A DNA stretch of 10,622 bases from Casimicrobiaceae bacterium (GCA_955652025.1 CATPAO010000184.1:1-10622); one strand, 5' to 3'. Shown: positions 1 through 6,702, counted from the stretch's first letter. Notes: generated from the sequence alone by a model not told the origin. Translations and numbers: made by a program.

Positions 1-160
1 ATCCACGAGCATCCGGCGAAGCTCGGCGATTTCGCGTTGCTGTTCGCCGATCGTTTGAGGCCTGTTCCTCAACCTTCGTGTTCAAGCCCTGAATCGCCGC
101 CAGCGCCACACCACGCGCATCCAGATCGGCGATGGTGTGGCCTAGACTGCGGCCGAGCCT
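1..160 (-). pseudogene. Frameshifted C-terminal remnant of a tail-fibre / endosialidase-chaperone-like protein
   Basis: Reading the minus strand from about 160 towards 1, one frame gives IADLDARGVALAAIQGLN followed by TKVEEQ. The reading then continues one base out of phase as QTIGEQQREIAELRRMLVD and runs off the window edge. The switch lies near 58-61, where a single extra base separates the frames. 'GVALAAIQGLN' followed by a Q/E-rich coiled coil is what I know from the C-terminal ends of tail-fibre-domain (peptidase S74 / intramolecular chaperone) proteins. The frame stays open upstream to about 340 without a recognisable domain or a start with a ribosome site. I infer a decayed gene whose chaperone body is missing. 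A sequencing error could also explain the one-base shift, but not the missing upstream domain. Confidence 0.45.
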
Positions 161-354
161 GGAACCGCCGTTCGGGAGATGGGCGATATGGCAGGTCCCA
201 TTCGCCAATATTTCCGCGAGCGGGATGGTGGTAGCCGGTTCAGGCGACGCCTCTGATCGTAATAGGCATTGCACGCTTCGCCTTTTGGTGGCGCATCGTG
301 CGTGGATGCTCTTCGCGCTCGGCACATCCCCGTTTTTGCTCTACCCCTTCCGGC

Positions 355-612
355 TCATAGAGAAGGACGTTCCAGCAGACCTTGCAGGTCCCGTGGATCA
401 ATCCGACTGCCAGTGATGGCCGAAAGCAGCGCCCGAGATGGCCAGGTCGACAATGAGAGTGGCTCACGAGGCGTGATACCGCCCGATGCTTGCAATGCTG
501 GGACTATTTTCACGGCGACATCATTTGGAATCGTGATCGCCGAAAGCGCAGCCGCCTGAGCGCGTATTAGCCCCATTAGAAGTTCTGAAAATTGCCGGTC
601 CGAAATATCCAT
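355..612 (-). CDS. Small hypothetical protein, 85 aa
   Basis: The product is not recognised. The start at 612 is chosen because GGAGGA sits three bases before the ATG, one of the best ribosome sites in the window. An in-frame start further upstream (687) lacks one. The first 45 residues (from MDISDRQFSELLMGLIRAQ) look like an amphipathic helix and suggest a small soluble protein. No signal peptide, membrane segment or metal motif is visible. The middle (SLSTWPSR) reads in the neighbouring frame as a more ordinary hydrophobic stretch (TLIVDLAIS), so two compensating small indels are possible. The surroundings are gene remnants on both sides and the GC content is lower than in the rest of the window. 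It may be an accessory gene that is intact or beginning to decay. Confidence 0.4.
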   Translation of the reverse strand: MDISDRQFSELLMGLIRAQAAALSAITIPNDVAVKIVPALQASGGITPREPLSLSTWPSRALLSAITGSRIDPRDLQGLLERPSL

Positions 613-701
613 GGTTCCTCCGAGGGCGATGTGGGAGGAAGGAAGATGCCTTCCTAATCCTGGGATTGTGCGCTTGCCGCGCGACACAGTAATCTCCTGC
701 G

Positions 702-860
702 ATGGCGATCGAGTTCAACCCTTTCCGCTACCGCGACCTGCACACGGGCAAGTGGATCCGCGCGCGTTATCGGGCCGAACGCGAAGCGAGTCCTAACGGT
801 TCGCGGAACGCGAGATTGCGGGTCGGGTTTACGCCGTTGCGGGGACGGAACTCCCCACGG
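702..860 (+). pseudogene. Broken small 'FRYRD...TGKW' protein remnant
   Basis: From ATG 702 the plus strand encodes FNPFRYRDLHTGKWIRARY followed by RAEREA. I recognise this as the opening of small uncharacterised proteobacterial proteins that usually continue with a segment like RYAEWEITG. Here the frame turns into unrelated arginine-rich sequence after codon 29. The expected continuation appears in another frame just downstream as RFAEREIAG (about 799-825), separated from the start by a frame change and a TAA. No ribosome site precedes the ATG. The tail overlaps the 3' end of the minus-strand DUF1631 gene, so the remnant probably was cut or displaced there. Family function is unknown to me. 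Confidence 0.4.
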
Positions 861-3264
861 GCGGCAGCCCAACGGGGGTTGCGCTCTGCGCGTCGTCGTC
901 CCGCTTCGCCTTTTGCTCGGCCAGGTAATCCAGCGTAACGCTCACTGCGCGGTCGAACAACGGCACCGGCTCTAGGATCAGTGTCGCCTTGCCCGCGCTC
1001 ACCTCCCACGCGAGCTCCTCCGGCGTGAACACCATCACCTCCGATTGGGCTCGGCCCACAAAGATGTAGGTAGCGCGCAACGGGCTGATCCAGCTCAGTT
1101 GCGCATCGACGCGCGTTCCTTCTTTGTCGAACGCTAGCCACGTGCCCAACACAATATCGGCGATGAAATCGTGCACATTTTCGATTTGCTTGCCCGCGCG
1201 CGACGAAGTGGCCACCGGACTCGCTGCAGTCGAGGCGCCGTCGGTTCTGGCCCCGCCTGGCTTGATCGCCGCGATGTGCAACTCGTACAGCGCGTCTAGG
1301 AAGCGCTTCATTTTATCGTTCCTCACCTGCGCCGCGGCTGCTCCTGCGCGCAGGCTGCGAACGAGCGACGGAATCATCTTCGAGAGTCTGGCCTTCTGGC
1401 CCGTGCGCTCCTTGACCGCAATGGACCACAACATGTCGTCCAAGGTCTGGACCGCGGCAGCGTAGGAATCGCACCTGGATCCCTCAGTCTGCCGGATATG
1501 CGTAAGGTATTCGGCCCAAACGGTGCCGGCAAAGGCTCGTACGTCGAAGGGAATTTCGACGCCGGCGAGCTTGTTGCGAATGAGCACACCCACCTGTGAA
1601 CGATCGGCGTCGCGGGATTCCGCGGCCAGGCCGGCGTCCACCTGCGGCTGAATGACCCGAGACGTTTGTTCATGCCGCTCATCGGTGAATTTCGTCAGGG
1701 TGCCGCACGCGCGCTCGAATACATCGGTGTCCATCACGAACTCGACACAAATGTTATCCACGAGCGACGTTGCGAGACTCTCGACCGCGTTACGGTAGGG
1801 TTCATCGTCGTCGGCGGCGATGGCCGCGTCGGCAAGCTCGTCGATCAGTCGCCGCGCCGGGTGATTCTTTTCGGCGAAGAAGCTCGGATCGGCCAGTGCT
1901 ACCTTGAGGATGGGCAGCTGCAATCGGTCAAAGATGAGACGAATGCGGGGCGGAATCGACGGGTCACGCAAGATGTAGTCGAACAAGAAGCCAACCACAT
2001 CGATCGTGCTCCGTCCGCTTTCGTCCGTGACCTGAGGAGCGATTGCGGCGTGGATCCAGGGAATGCGGTTCACCGGCGTCACCCCAAAGTCGATTCCGAC
2101 CGGCGCGCCCGAGCGCAGATGTTCGACCATGGGATCGGCGCGCTGCCAGTAGTCGAGCGTCTCGAGTACCGAAGACAGCACCCCACCCGCCATCATCGGG
2201 TCGAGCTCAGGAAAGCCGCCGACACCGAGCGCTCCGGCCTGTGAGCGGCGCGGAACGTTCGCCGCTGCCGCGAGGTAGGGATTGACCGCGAGTGGCGCCA
2301 GTTGATAGTTGGCAGCGGTGGCGGCGCGGCGGTCGAGCGTGCGCCAGACCTGCAACCGCGGGTCCACTTCGTTGATGAGACGGTTGAACAGTGGCAGGAG
2401 CCGCCCGTCATCCACAGGCCGCAGGTCGCTCCGCGCGCGCAGCATCGCCCCGATCTCCGGGAGGACCCCACGCTCGGCGAGGAATCGATTGAGCTGGATG
2501 TAGGTCTTGTTGATCGCGGGAAGGAAGTCGCTCACGATCCGCTCCATGAGAGGCCGCCAGACACGCGACTCAGTGTAGAGCGATCGCGAGGTCAAGCCGA
2601 TCGCGTCGAGCAGGTAGTCGGGGGAGAACGGATTGTCGACCTTCCGGCTCGCTGGCTCATCGAACAGGACCGACACCCGATAGTCGAGCGCATCGAGCTC
2701 GGGCTTCGCCGCCGCCATGAGGCGCTTTACCGCGTCTCCCAGCGCGCTCTGGCGGTCGGTATCGGCGTCGCTCATCACCCGCAAGGAACTGAGCGACAGC
2801 TCTTCATCGAGGCGACGTCTTTTGCGACGTTGGCCGGCGAGGCGTCTCTCAAAGAGGTCTCGTAGCGCCGCGTCGAACTTCTTGGCCCACTCATTGCGCG
2901 TGGATCTGAACGCGAAGATCTCCTCCATCGTGACCAAACGATCCATCTCGAAAAGATCGTTACTGGTTTCAATCGAGAGCTTGGCGAGTCCGATCGCGGC
3001 GGCGTGAAACATTTCAAAGCAATCTCGAAGGATCGCTTGTGCCGCGGTGGTGCCCCTAAGATCGCCATTCTGCTCGGTCAGCGACGCGTGCGGCTCCGTT
3101 GCAAGTCCGGGAGGCATGCCGGATCCTTGCACCGTTTCCGCTGGCGCAACCGTGGAGGCAGAGCTTCCTCTAGCGCTTTGCAACATCGGGCGACTCTCAT
3201 CCCGACTGTGATCGGGCGGCTTGCCGCACTGGGATCGCGCCCAACAGTGAGGCGCGCTTGCCAT
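829..3264 (-). CDS. DUF1631 family protein, about 762-811 aa
   Basis: A long protein matching the DUF1631 family (PF07793 as I recall), of unknown function and sometimes misnamed thymidine phosphorylase. Most of it is predicted helical: a conserved N-terminal part (about residues 80-170, with ILRDCFEMF and a basic stretch QRRKRRRLDEE), a core with NPFSPDYLLDAIG and VDPRLQVWRTL, and a C-terminal part (about 690-790) containing LGTWLAF, LSWISP and YIFVGR. The last resembles a PilZ-like beta barrel and might bind a nucleotide second messenger; that is inference. There is no signal peptide or membrane helix, so it is probably cytoplasmic. Three starts are possible. ATG 3264 gives the longest form but lacks a ribosome site. 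ATG 3186 has a weak one. ATG 3117 has AAGGA six bases upstream and gives 762 aa. The first 49 residues look low-complexity, so 3117 is my preferred true start. Confidence 0.85.
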   Translation of the reverse strand: MASAPHCWARSQCGKPPDHSRDESRPMLQSARGSSASTVAPAETVQGSGMPPGLATEPHASLTEQNGDLRGTTAAQAILRDCFEMFHAAAIGLAKLSIETSNDLFEMDRLVTMEEIFAFRSTRNEWAKKFDAALRDLFERRLAGQRRKRRRLDEELSLSSLRVMSDADTDRQSALGDAVKRLMAAAKPELDALDYRVSVLFDEPASRKVDNPFSPDYLLDAIGLTSRSLYTESRVWRPLMERIVSDFLPAINKTYIQLNRFLAERGVLPEIGAMLRARSDLRPVDDGRLLPLFNRLINEVDPRLQVWRTLDRRAATAANYQLAPLAVNPYLAAAANVPRRSQAGALGVGGFPELDPMMAGGVLSSVLETLDYWQRADPMVEHLRSGAPVGIDFGVTPVNRIPWIHAAIAPQVTDESGRSTIDVVGFLFDYILRDPSIPPRIRLIFDRLQLPILKVALADPSFFAEKNHPARRLIDELADAAIAADDDEPYRNAVESLATSLVDNICVEFVMDTDVFERACGTLTKFTDERHEQTSRVIQPQVDAGLAAESRDADRSQVGVLIRNKLAGVEIPFDVRAFAGTVWAEYLTHIRQTEGSRCDSYAAAVQTLDDMLWSIAVKERTGQKARLSKMIPSLVRSLRAGAAAAQVRNDKMKRFLDALYELHIAAIKPGGARTDGASTAASPVATSSRAGKQIENVHDFIADIVLGTWLAFDKEGTRVDAQLSWISPLRATYIFVGRAQSEVMVFTPEELAWEVSAGKATLILEPVPLFDRAVSVTLDYLAEQKAKRDDDAQSATPVGLPPVGSSVPATA

Positions 3265-3320
3265 GTATCAGGTTGGCCAGCAAAATGCATGCCGGCTGTG
3301 GATATGATGGTTTGCGGGAA

Positions 3321-3338
3321 TGTTTGGGGGCTCAAACA
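3321..3338. repeat. Inverted repeat TGTTTG-N6-CAAACA
   Basis: A perfect 6-bp inverted repeat with a 6-base centre lies in the 178-bp gap between the divergent DUF1631 gene and the response regulator. Its size suits an operator for a dimeric regulator, or a small hairpin. No promoter could be placed with confidence next to it. Confidence 0.3.
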
Positions 3339-3442
3339 GAGGAAAACGGGATGCTGGCGACTCGAAAAGTGGGTAGCCCAGCGGGTACGAAGGCGCACCG
3401 TCGGATGGCTGTACGCTATTTTTCAATGACTTAGAGTGATAG

Positions 3443-4087
3443 ATGAAGATCCTGGTCGTCGACGACCACCCGCTGATCGTCGACGCACTCGAGCAATCGT
3501 TGCCGCATGTGGATCCGCGGCTTGCGGTCATCGGCGCGGCCAATCGCGAGCAAACCCTGACCGCGTTGGCGCGTCACCCTGACACGGCGCTCGCGCTGCT
3601 CGATCTCGCGCTGCCCGGCGCGCGCGGTCTCGATCTCCTGGCGGAATTGCGTCGCGACTACCCGCTCCTGCCGATCGTCGTGCTGTCGGCGACCCACGAT
3701 CGCGCGACGGTCGGCGCCGCGCTCGCCGCCGGTGCGCGCGGATACGTTTCCAAGACGGCGAGCTCCGAGGCGCTGATCGACGCAGTGCGCACGGTGCTCG
3801 GCGGCGGCCGCGGCGTCGCCGCCGACATCGCACCCGGCGCAGCATACGTCCCGGGTTTCGCATCGGGCGGACTCGGCCTCACGCAGCGCCAGTCCGAAGT
3901 GCTCCAGCTTCTCGTGCAAGGGAAGCCCAACAAGCTGATCTGCCGCGATCTCAAACTTTCCGAAGGCACGGTCAAGGTGCACGTCAGCGCGATCCTCAAG
4001 GCGTTGAACGTGCATTCGCGATCGCAGGCGATCGTCGAGCTCGCTCGGCGCGGCGTCACCGTCGATCCGCTGGCCGAACGCCGTTAG
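3443..4087 (+). CDS. NarL/FixJ-type (LuxR-family) response regulator, apparently orphaned
   Basis: A 214-residue DNA-binding response regulator. The receiver domain (residues 1-115) has all key residues: D7 and D8 in the acidic pocket (ILVVDDH), phospho-acceptor D54 (LLDLALPG), S82 and K104. The LuxR-type helix-turn-helix (about 148-200) contains LTQRQSEVLQLLVQGK and SEGTVKVHVSAILKAL. Length and order are normal for the family. The start is the only one giving a complete receiver; the upstream AGAGTGAT is a weak ribosome site. Regulators of this type are usually paired with a hybrid kinase, and the sequence immediately downstream looks like the wreck of one. If so, this protein may be driven by a distant kinase or by small phospho-donors, or act without phosphorylation. 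The regulator shows no sign of decay. Target genes are unknown; the divergent DUF1631 gene is one candidate. Confidence 0.9.
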   Translation: MKILVVDDHPLIVDALEQSLPHVDPRLAVIGAANREQTLTALARHPDTALALLDLALPGARGLDLLAELRRDYPLLPIVVLSATHDRATVGAALAAGARGYVSKTASSEALIDAVRTVLGGGRGVAADIAPGAAYVPGFASGGLGLTQRQSEVLQLLVQGKPNKLICRDLKLSEGTVKVHVSAILKALNVHSRSQAIVELARRGVTVDPLAERR

Positions 4088-4132
4088 CGCGCTTCGCCCG
4101 CGTCGCCGACCACGCACCGGCCGCGTCACGTC

Positions 4133-4615
4133 GTGTCGCCGCTGTCCTCCGTCGCTCTGCAACTCGTCGCGCGCGCACGGACCGACCAAGTGGCCACGCT
4201 CTATGCGCGTTGGCACCTGTCGTAGCCTTCGATGGGTTTCGGCGCGCTGTTGCTGTTGTGCGCGGTCATGTGGGATCACGTCGGCGTTACGCCGACGGCG
4301 GTGTGGCTCGCGTTGATCGCGTTCAATCAAACGTGGCGCCAAATGCGTCCCGACGCCGTCGCGCATCGGCCGCGGCTCGCGCTCGCCGTGGTGGCGCCGC
4401 GCGCCGCGTCGCCGGTTGCGGCTTACCGACGGCGCCTGTGGCGTCGACGTCATTGCGCTATTACGCGACGAATTCGGCGCACCGATTCCGGCGCTGGTGA
4501 TCGCCGGCGACATCGGAAGCGCCGCATCGGGGCGGGTGCGCGACGCTGGCCTCGCGCTCCAGCCGAAGCCGGTTGTGGCGTCCGCGCTCGTATCCGCTGC
4601 CTTAGCGCTCCCTTG
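4133..4615 (+). pseudogene. Wreck of a hybrid sensor histidine kinase with the catalytic core deleted
   Basis: From a possible GTG at 4133, 46 bases after the regulator, the frame reads VALQLVARARTDQVATLYAR then WHLS and an in-frame TAG (4223-4225). It continues in the same frame with two likely membrane helices (MGFGALLLLCAVMW and TPTAVWLALIAF). By about 4340 recognisable sequence is lost. In another frame from about 4416 comes RLTDGACGVDVIALLRDEFG, then IPALVIAGDI and LQPKPV. This resembles the second half of a receiver domain, with KP being the conserved lysine-proline, but the phospho-acceptor Asp expected before 'YRL' is gone. PAS, HisKA and ATPase domains are absent. An N-terminus joined directly to a C-terminus, with a nonsense codon and a frame change, indicates a large internal deletion. 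Family assignment is from motif resemblance; the pairing with the regulator is inferred from position. Confidence 0.65.
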
Positions 4616-4659
4616 CCCCGGTCGACGCGCTCGCCCCGTCGTAAGTGGCGGAGGAAAAG

Positions 4660-4712
4660 CCCGCCGCGTCGGTTCCTCTTTTCGGAGCAGCGAAAGAGCC
4701 GCACGCGGCGGG
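4660..4712. repeat. Long inverted repeat, possible terminator
   Basis: CCCGCCGCGT (4660-4669) pairs perfectly with ACGCGGCGGG (4703-4712). The inner arms CGG and CTCTTT pair with AAAGAG and CCG, giving a long hairpin with a short loop. On the minus strand the stem is followed by CTTTTCC, so it could end minus-strand transcription. On the plus strand it is followed by purines, not T residues. No gene reads directly into it from the right except through the terminator at 5083-5117. Confidence 0.45.
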
Positions 4713-4726
4713 GAGGAGAAAAGGGT

Positions 4727-4782
4727 GGTCCCGCGCGTGGCCGCGGGGGGGATGCGGCACCGGAAATTCCAGCCGCGGGACC
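4727..4782. repeat. Inverted repeat GGTCCCGCG / CGCGGGACC
   Basis: Perfect 9-bp arms (4727-4735 and 4774-4782) enclose a 38-base, G-rich centre that includes a run of seven G. It lies 14 bases beyond the previous inverted repeat. Together they make a palindrome-rich block in a region without genes. Function is unknown. Confidence 0.35.
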
Positions 4783-5082
4783 GTTGAGCTCGATGCGCTC
4801 TCGCGCCTATTTCACCAACGATGATTATTCCGCTAAGAACATCATTTTACAACTCCTTCCGTATGGTTGGCGATGAACGGTCCCTTTCGAGCCATTTAAT
4901 GCCCATGACATTCGATGTTTTGCTCTCTAGCGTATTGATAGAAATACTATTTTTTTCTGGCGTCCGAGTGCGTTGAGCCTATCAAGACGAGCGGCTTGAT
5001 GACGACAAGCGGCTCGTTGCTGTGAATGAAACACTGAGTAGGTCGCGGCGTCGCGAAGCCCTTGCGGCATTCGCCGAGCCCC
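4783..5082. other. Gene-free AT-richer patch
   Basis: No coding sequence, tRNA or recognisable RNA was found here. About 4800-4970 is clearly richer in A/T than the rest of the window (for example runs of T near 4950-4957), with no codon structure. The patch lies between the kinase wreck and the terminator of the Spy-like gene. It may be leftover non-coding DNA from the deletion or an old insertion. Confidence 0.5.
4981..5017. repeat. Overlapping hairpins with alternative pairing
   Basis: ACGAGCGGCTTG (4987-4998) and CAAGCGGCTCGT (5006-5017) form an inverted repeat with one mismatch and a 7-base loop. The same left arm overlaps a second inverted repeat, ATCAAG (4981-4986) with CTTGAT (4995-5000). 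The two stems exclude each other. No T tract follows, so a simple terminator is unlikely. Confidence 0.3.
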
Positions 5083-5117
5083 AAAAAAAACGGGAAGCGG
5101 CGCGATGCCGCCTCCCG
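5083..5117 (-). terminator. Rho-independent terminator of the Spy-like gene
   Basis: Read on the minus strand, CGGGAGGCGGC, a 5-base loop (ATCGC) and GCCGCTTCCCG form an 11-bp stem with one G-U pair, followed directly by eight T. On the plus strand the wobble becomes an A-C mismatch, so the structure suits minus-strand RNA. It begins 66 bases after the stop of the Spy-like gene. Confidence 0.9.
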
Positions 5118-5183
5118 CTTCAACCACGGAGGCCGTCGATGCGGGGGAGAAGAAGACCGGCCGCCGCGTTCCGCGTAGGCGAA

Positions 5184-5660
5184 CTAGCCGCCGCGGCGTT
5201 CCAGCATCTTCTGCCGGAAACTTTCCATCTTGGCCATCCGATTCTGCAGGCTGGTCTTGACGATGGCCTTCTGATCCGGCGTCAACGTCGCGTAAAGCGC
5301 GAGCCACGTGCCGCGCACCTGCTTGCGCAACGCACTGTTCGACGCCTGCACGTCGTCCGAGACTGCGGCCACTGCCGCAAGGTCGGGCTCCGTCTTCGCA
5401 AGCTCGGTCGTCATGGCAGTTTTGACCTTGTCCATGTTGGCCCGCGCCGTGTCGCGCGCCGCTTTCGATTGCGCGACCGCGCTGTCCCACATCGTCTGTT
5501 GCGACGTGTTGAGATTGAGTTGGCCCTTGAGCGCGGCAATGGCCATGGTGAAATCGCCGCCGTGATGCGGCCCCGGTTGCGCCAGCGCCGCGGCGGCGGT
5601 CAACAATACTAAAGCGGACGCCGAGATCGCCGCGAGCCGCGAGTTCAAACGATGATTCAT
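5184..5660 (-). CDS. Spy/CpxP-like periplasmic protein (LTxxQ family)
   Basis: A 158-residue exported protein. Residues 1-27 are a signal peptide (basic NHRLNSR, hydrophobic core, cleavage after ALA). The mature part is almost wholly helical and rich in K, A, Q and D. It carries the family's LTxxQ motif as LTPDQ (126-130) and a degenerate first copy near LNLNTSQQ (48-55). Spy and CpxP are periplasmic chaperones that form cradle-like dimers, limit aggregation and, in CpxP, feed back on a sensor kinase. The start at 5660 has AGGAAGGA eight to nine bases upstream and gives the signal peptide at the very N-terminus; a longer open frame to 5927 would bury it. The gene is monocistronic with its own terminator. 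It is divergent from ompR-envZ, suggesting control by that pair. A His-rich HH at 32-33 is the only possible metal-binding hint. Confidence 0.8.
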   Translation of the reverse strand: MNHRLNSRLAAISASALVLLTAAAALAQPGPHHGGDFTMAIAALKGQLNLNTSQQTMWDSAVAQSKAARDTARANMDKVKTAMTTELAKTEPDLAAVAAVSDDVQASNSALRKQVRGTWLALYATLTPDQKAIVKTSLQNRMAKMESFRQKMLERRGG

Positions 5661-5790
5661 GGTGCGAAGTCCTTCCTCAATGGATGTTCGGTATTCGCCG
5701 GCCTCGCCTCGTGTTGATACGAAAAAGGGCTGGCTCTTGTCGTTAGGGTCGCATTGTCCAACGTCGTTCCGCGCTTCACCCAACGCTATT

Positions 5791-5805
5791 GCAACCGGAC
5801 GTTGC
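5791..5805. repeat. Small inverted repeat GCAAC-N5-GTTGC
   Basis: A 5-bp perfect inverted repeat lies in the spy-ompR intergenic region, 13 bases before the GGTTACAA direct repeat. It may be part of the same control region. Chance occurrence is possible given its short arms. Confidence 0.2.
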
Positions 5806-5818
5806 GCGCGCGGTCGGG

Positions 5819-5836
5819 GGTTACAATCGGTTACAA
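5819..5836. promoter_or_regulatory. Tandem GGTTACAA direct repeat, likely OmpR-family operator
   Basis: GGTTACAA occurs at 5819-5826 and again at 5829-5836, with a 10-bp period (one helical turn). This is the arrangement that OmpR/PhoB-family regulators bind head to tail. The core TACA-N4-GTTACA resembles the RstA box of enterobacteria (TACATNTNGTTACA). It lies 159 bases upstream of the Spy-like start and about 90 bases upstream of the OmpR start, so it could serve either or both. TACAAT (5822-5827) could also act as a -10 element for ompR, but no good -35 stands at the right distance. Direct binding by the adjacent OmpR is inferred. Confidence 0.5.
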
Positions 5837-5925
5837 GCGGCATGCGCTGAAGGGTGAGCGCACCACCCCAAGCTCGTGTCCAATTGCCGAAGCCGCCATC
5901 CATTGCGGCCAATGACTCTTCGATC

Positions 5926-6702
5926 ATGGTCGCGAAATCCGTTGCCCCGAAAATCCTTGTCGTCGACGACGACGTTCGCCTGCGCGACCTGTTGACACGC
6001 TACTTGGCCGAGCAGGGATTCCAGGTGGCCGCGCTCGCCGATTCGAATCAGCTCGACAAGAAACTGCAGCGCGATCCACCGCATCTGATCGTGCTGGACC
6101 TGATGCTGCCGGGCGAAGATGGGCTGTCGGTTTGCCGCCGCCTGCGCGGCGCCGGCGAGACGGTGCCGATCATCATGCTGACGGCAAAGGGCGAAGACGT
6201 CGACCGCATCGTCGGCCTCGAGATGGGCGCCGACGACTATCTCGGCAAGCCGTTCAATCCGCGCGAGCTCGTGGCGCGCATCCACGCGGTGCTGCGCCGC
6301 CACGGCGAGCATGCGGCGCTCGGCGCACCCAGCGCCGACGGCCGCATTCCGTTCGGTGCGCACGTGCTCGACCTCGCCGCGAGGACGCTCGAGCGCGACG
6401 GACAAATGATGTCGCTCACCACCGGAGAGTTCTCGCTGATCAAGGTGTTCGTCCAGCATCCCCGCCAGCCGCTGGCACGGGAGAAACTGATGCTGCTGGC
6501 GCGCGGGCGCGACCATGAGGTGTTCGATCGCGCCATCGACGTCCAGGTGTCGCGGCTCCGCAAGCTGGTGGAGCTCGATCCGACGAATCCGCGCTACATC
6601 CAGACCGTTTGGGGATTCGGCTACGTGTACGTCCCGGACAACGCGGCGACCGAGGGCGATGCGCGAGCGACACCCGCCGGCGCCGGGGAGTCTGCGCCAT
6701 GA
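5926..6702 (+). CDS. ompR: OmpR-family response regulator
   Basis: A 258-residue transcription regulator very like E. coli OmpR throughout. Examples are LDLMLPGEDGLSVCRRLR, TAKGEDVDRIVGLEMGADDY, KPFNPRELVARI and, at the end, RYIQTVWGFGYVYVP. The receiver (about 8-125) keeps D14/D15, phospho-acceptor D58, T86 and K108. The winged-helix DNA-binding domain covers about 155-250. The start at ATG 5926 matches the usual short OmpR N-terminus. A GTG at 5854 would add 24 residues unlike the family, though neither start has a strong ribosome site. The stop overlaps the envZ start (ATGA), implying translational coupling. In betaproteobacteria this pair is known as OmpR/EnvZ or RisA/RisS and responds to osmotic, acid or envelope conditions. 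A 20-residue tail rich in A, G, E and P follows the winged helix. Confidence 0.92.
   Translation: MVAKSVAPKILVVDDDVRLRDLLTRYLAEQGFQVAALADSNQLDKKLQRDPPHLIVLDLMLPGEDGLSVCRRLRGAGETVPIIMLTAKGEDVDRIVGLEMGADDYLGKPFNPRELVARIHAVLRRHGEHAALGAPSADGRIPFGAHVLDLAARTLERDGQMMSLTTGEFSLIKVFVQHPRQPLAREKLMLLARGRDHEVFDRAIDVQVSRLRKLVELDPTNPRYIQTVWGFGYVYVPDNAATEGDARATPAGAGESAP

Noticed and set aside
240..467. Minus-strand frame with a CxxC (GTCKVCW) as a zinc-ribbon protein
   Set aside because: Only one cysteine pair is present, with no ribosome site and overlap with the better-supported ORF at 355-612.
3431..4513. 360-codon minus-strand open frame opposite the NarL/FixJ regulator
   Set aside because: Low-complexity, R/D/H-rich shadow; the plus-strand regulator has complete family motifs.
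4929..4957. GTATT/AATAC hairpin followed by T residues as a plus-strand terminator
   Set aside because: A 5-bp A/T stem is too weak, and no intact plus-strand gene ends nearby.
4783..5082. tRNA or riboswitch in the AT-richer gap
   Set aside because: No cloverleaf, TpsiC-like motif or conserved aptamer sequence could be seen.
5854..5925. GTG at 5854 as a longer ompR start
   Set aside because: It adds 24 residues not found in the OmpR family, and most of the control region would become coding. ATG 5926 gives the usual N-terminus.
5661..5927. Longer N-terminus for the Spy-like gene (open frame to 5927)
   Set aside because: It would bury the signal peptide in the middle and overlap ompR. ATG 5660 has a good ribosome site and an N-terminal signal peptide.
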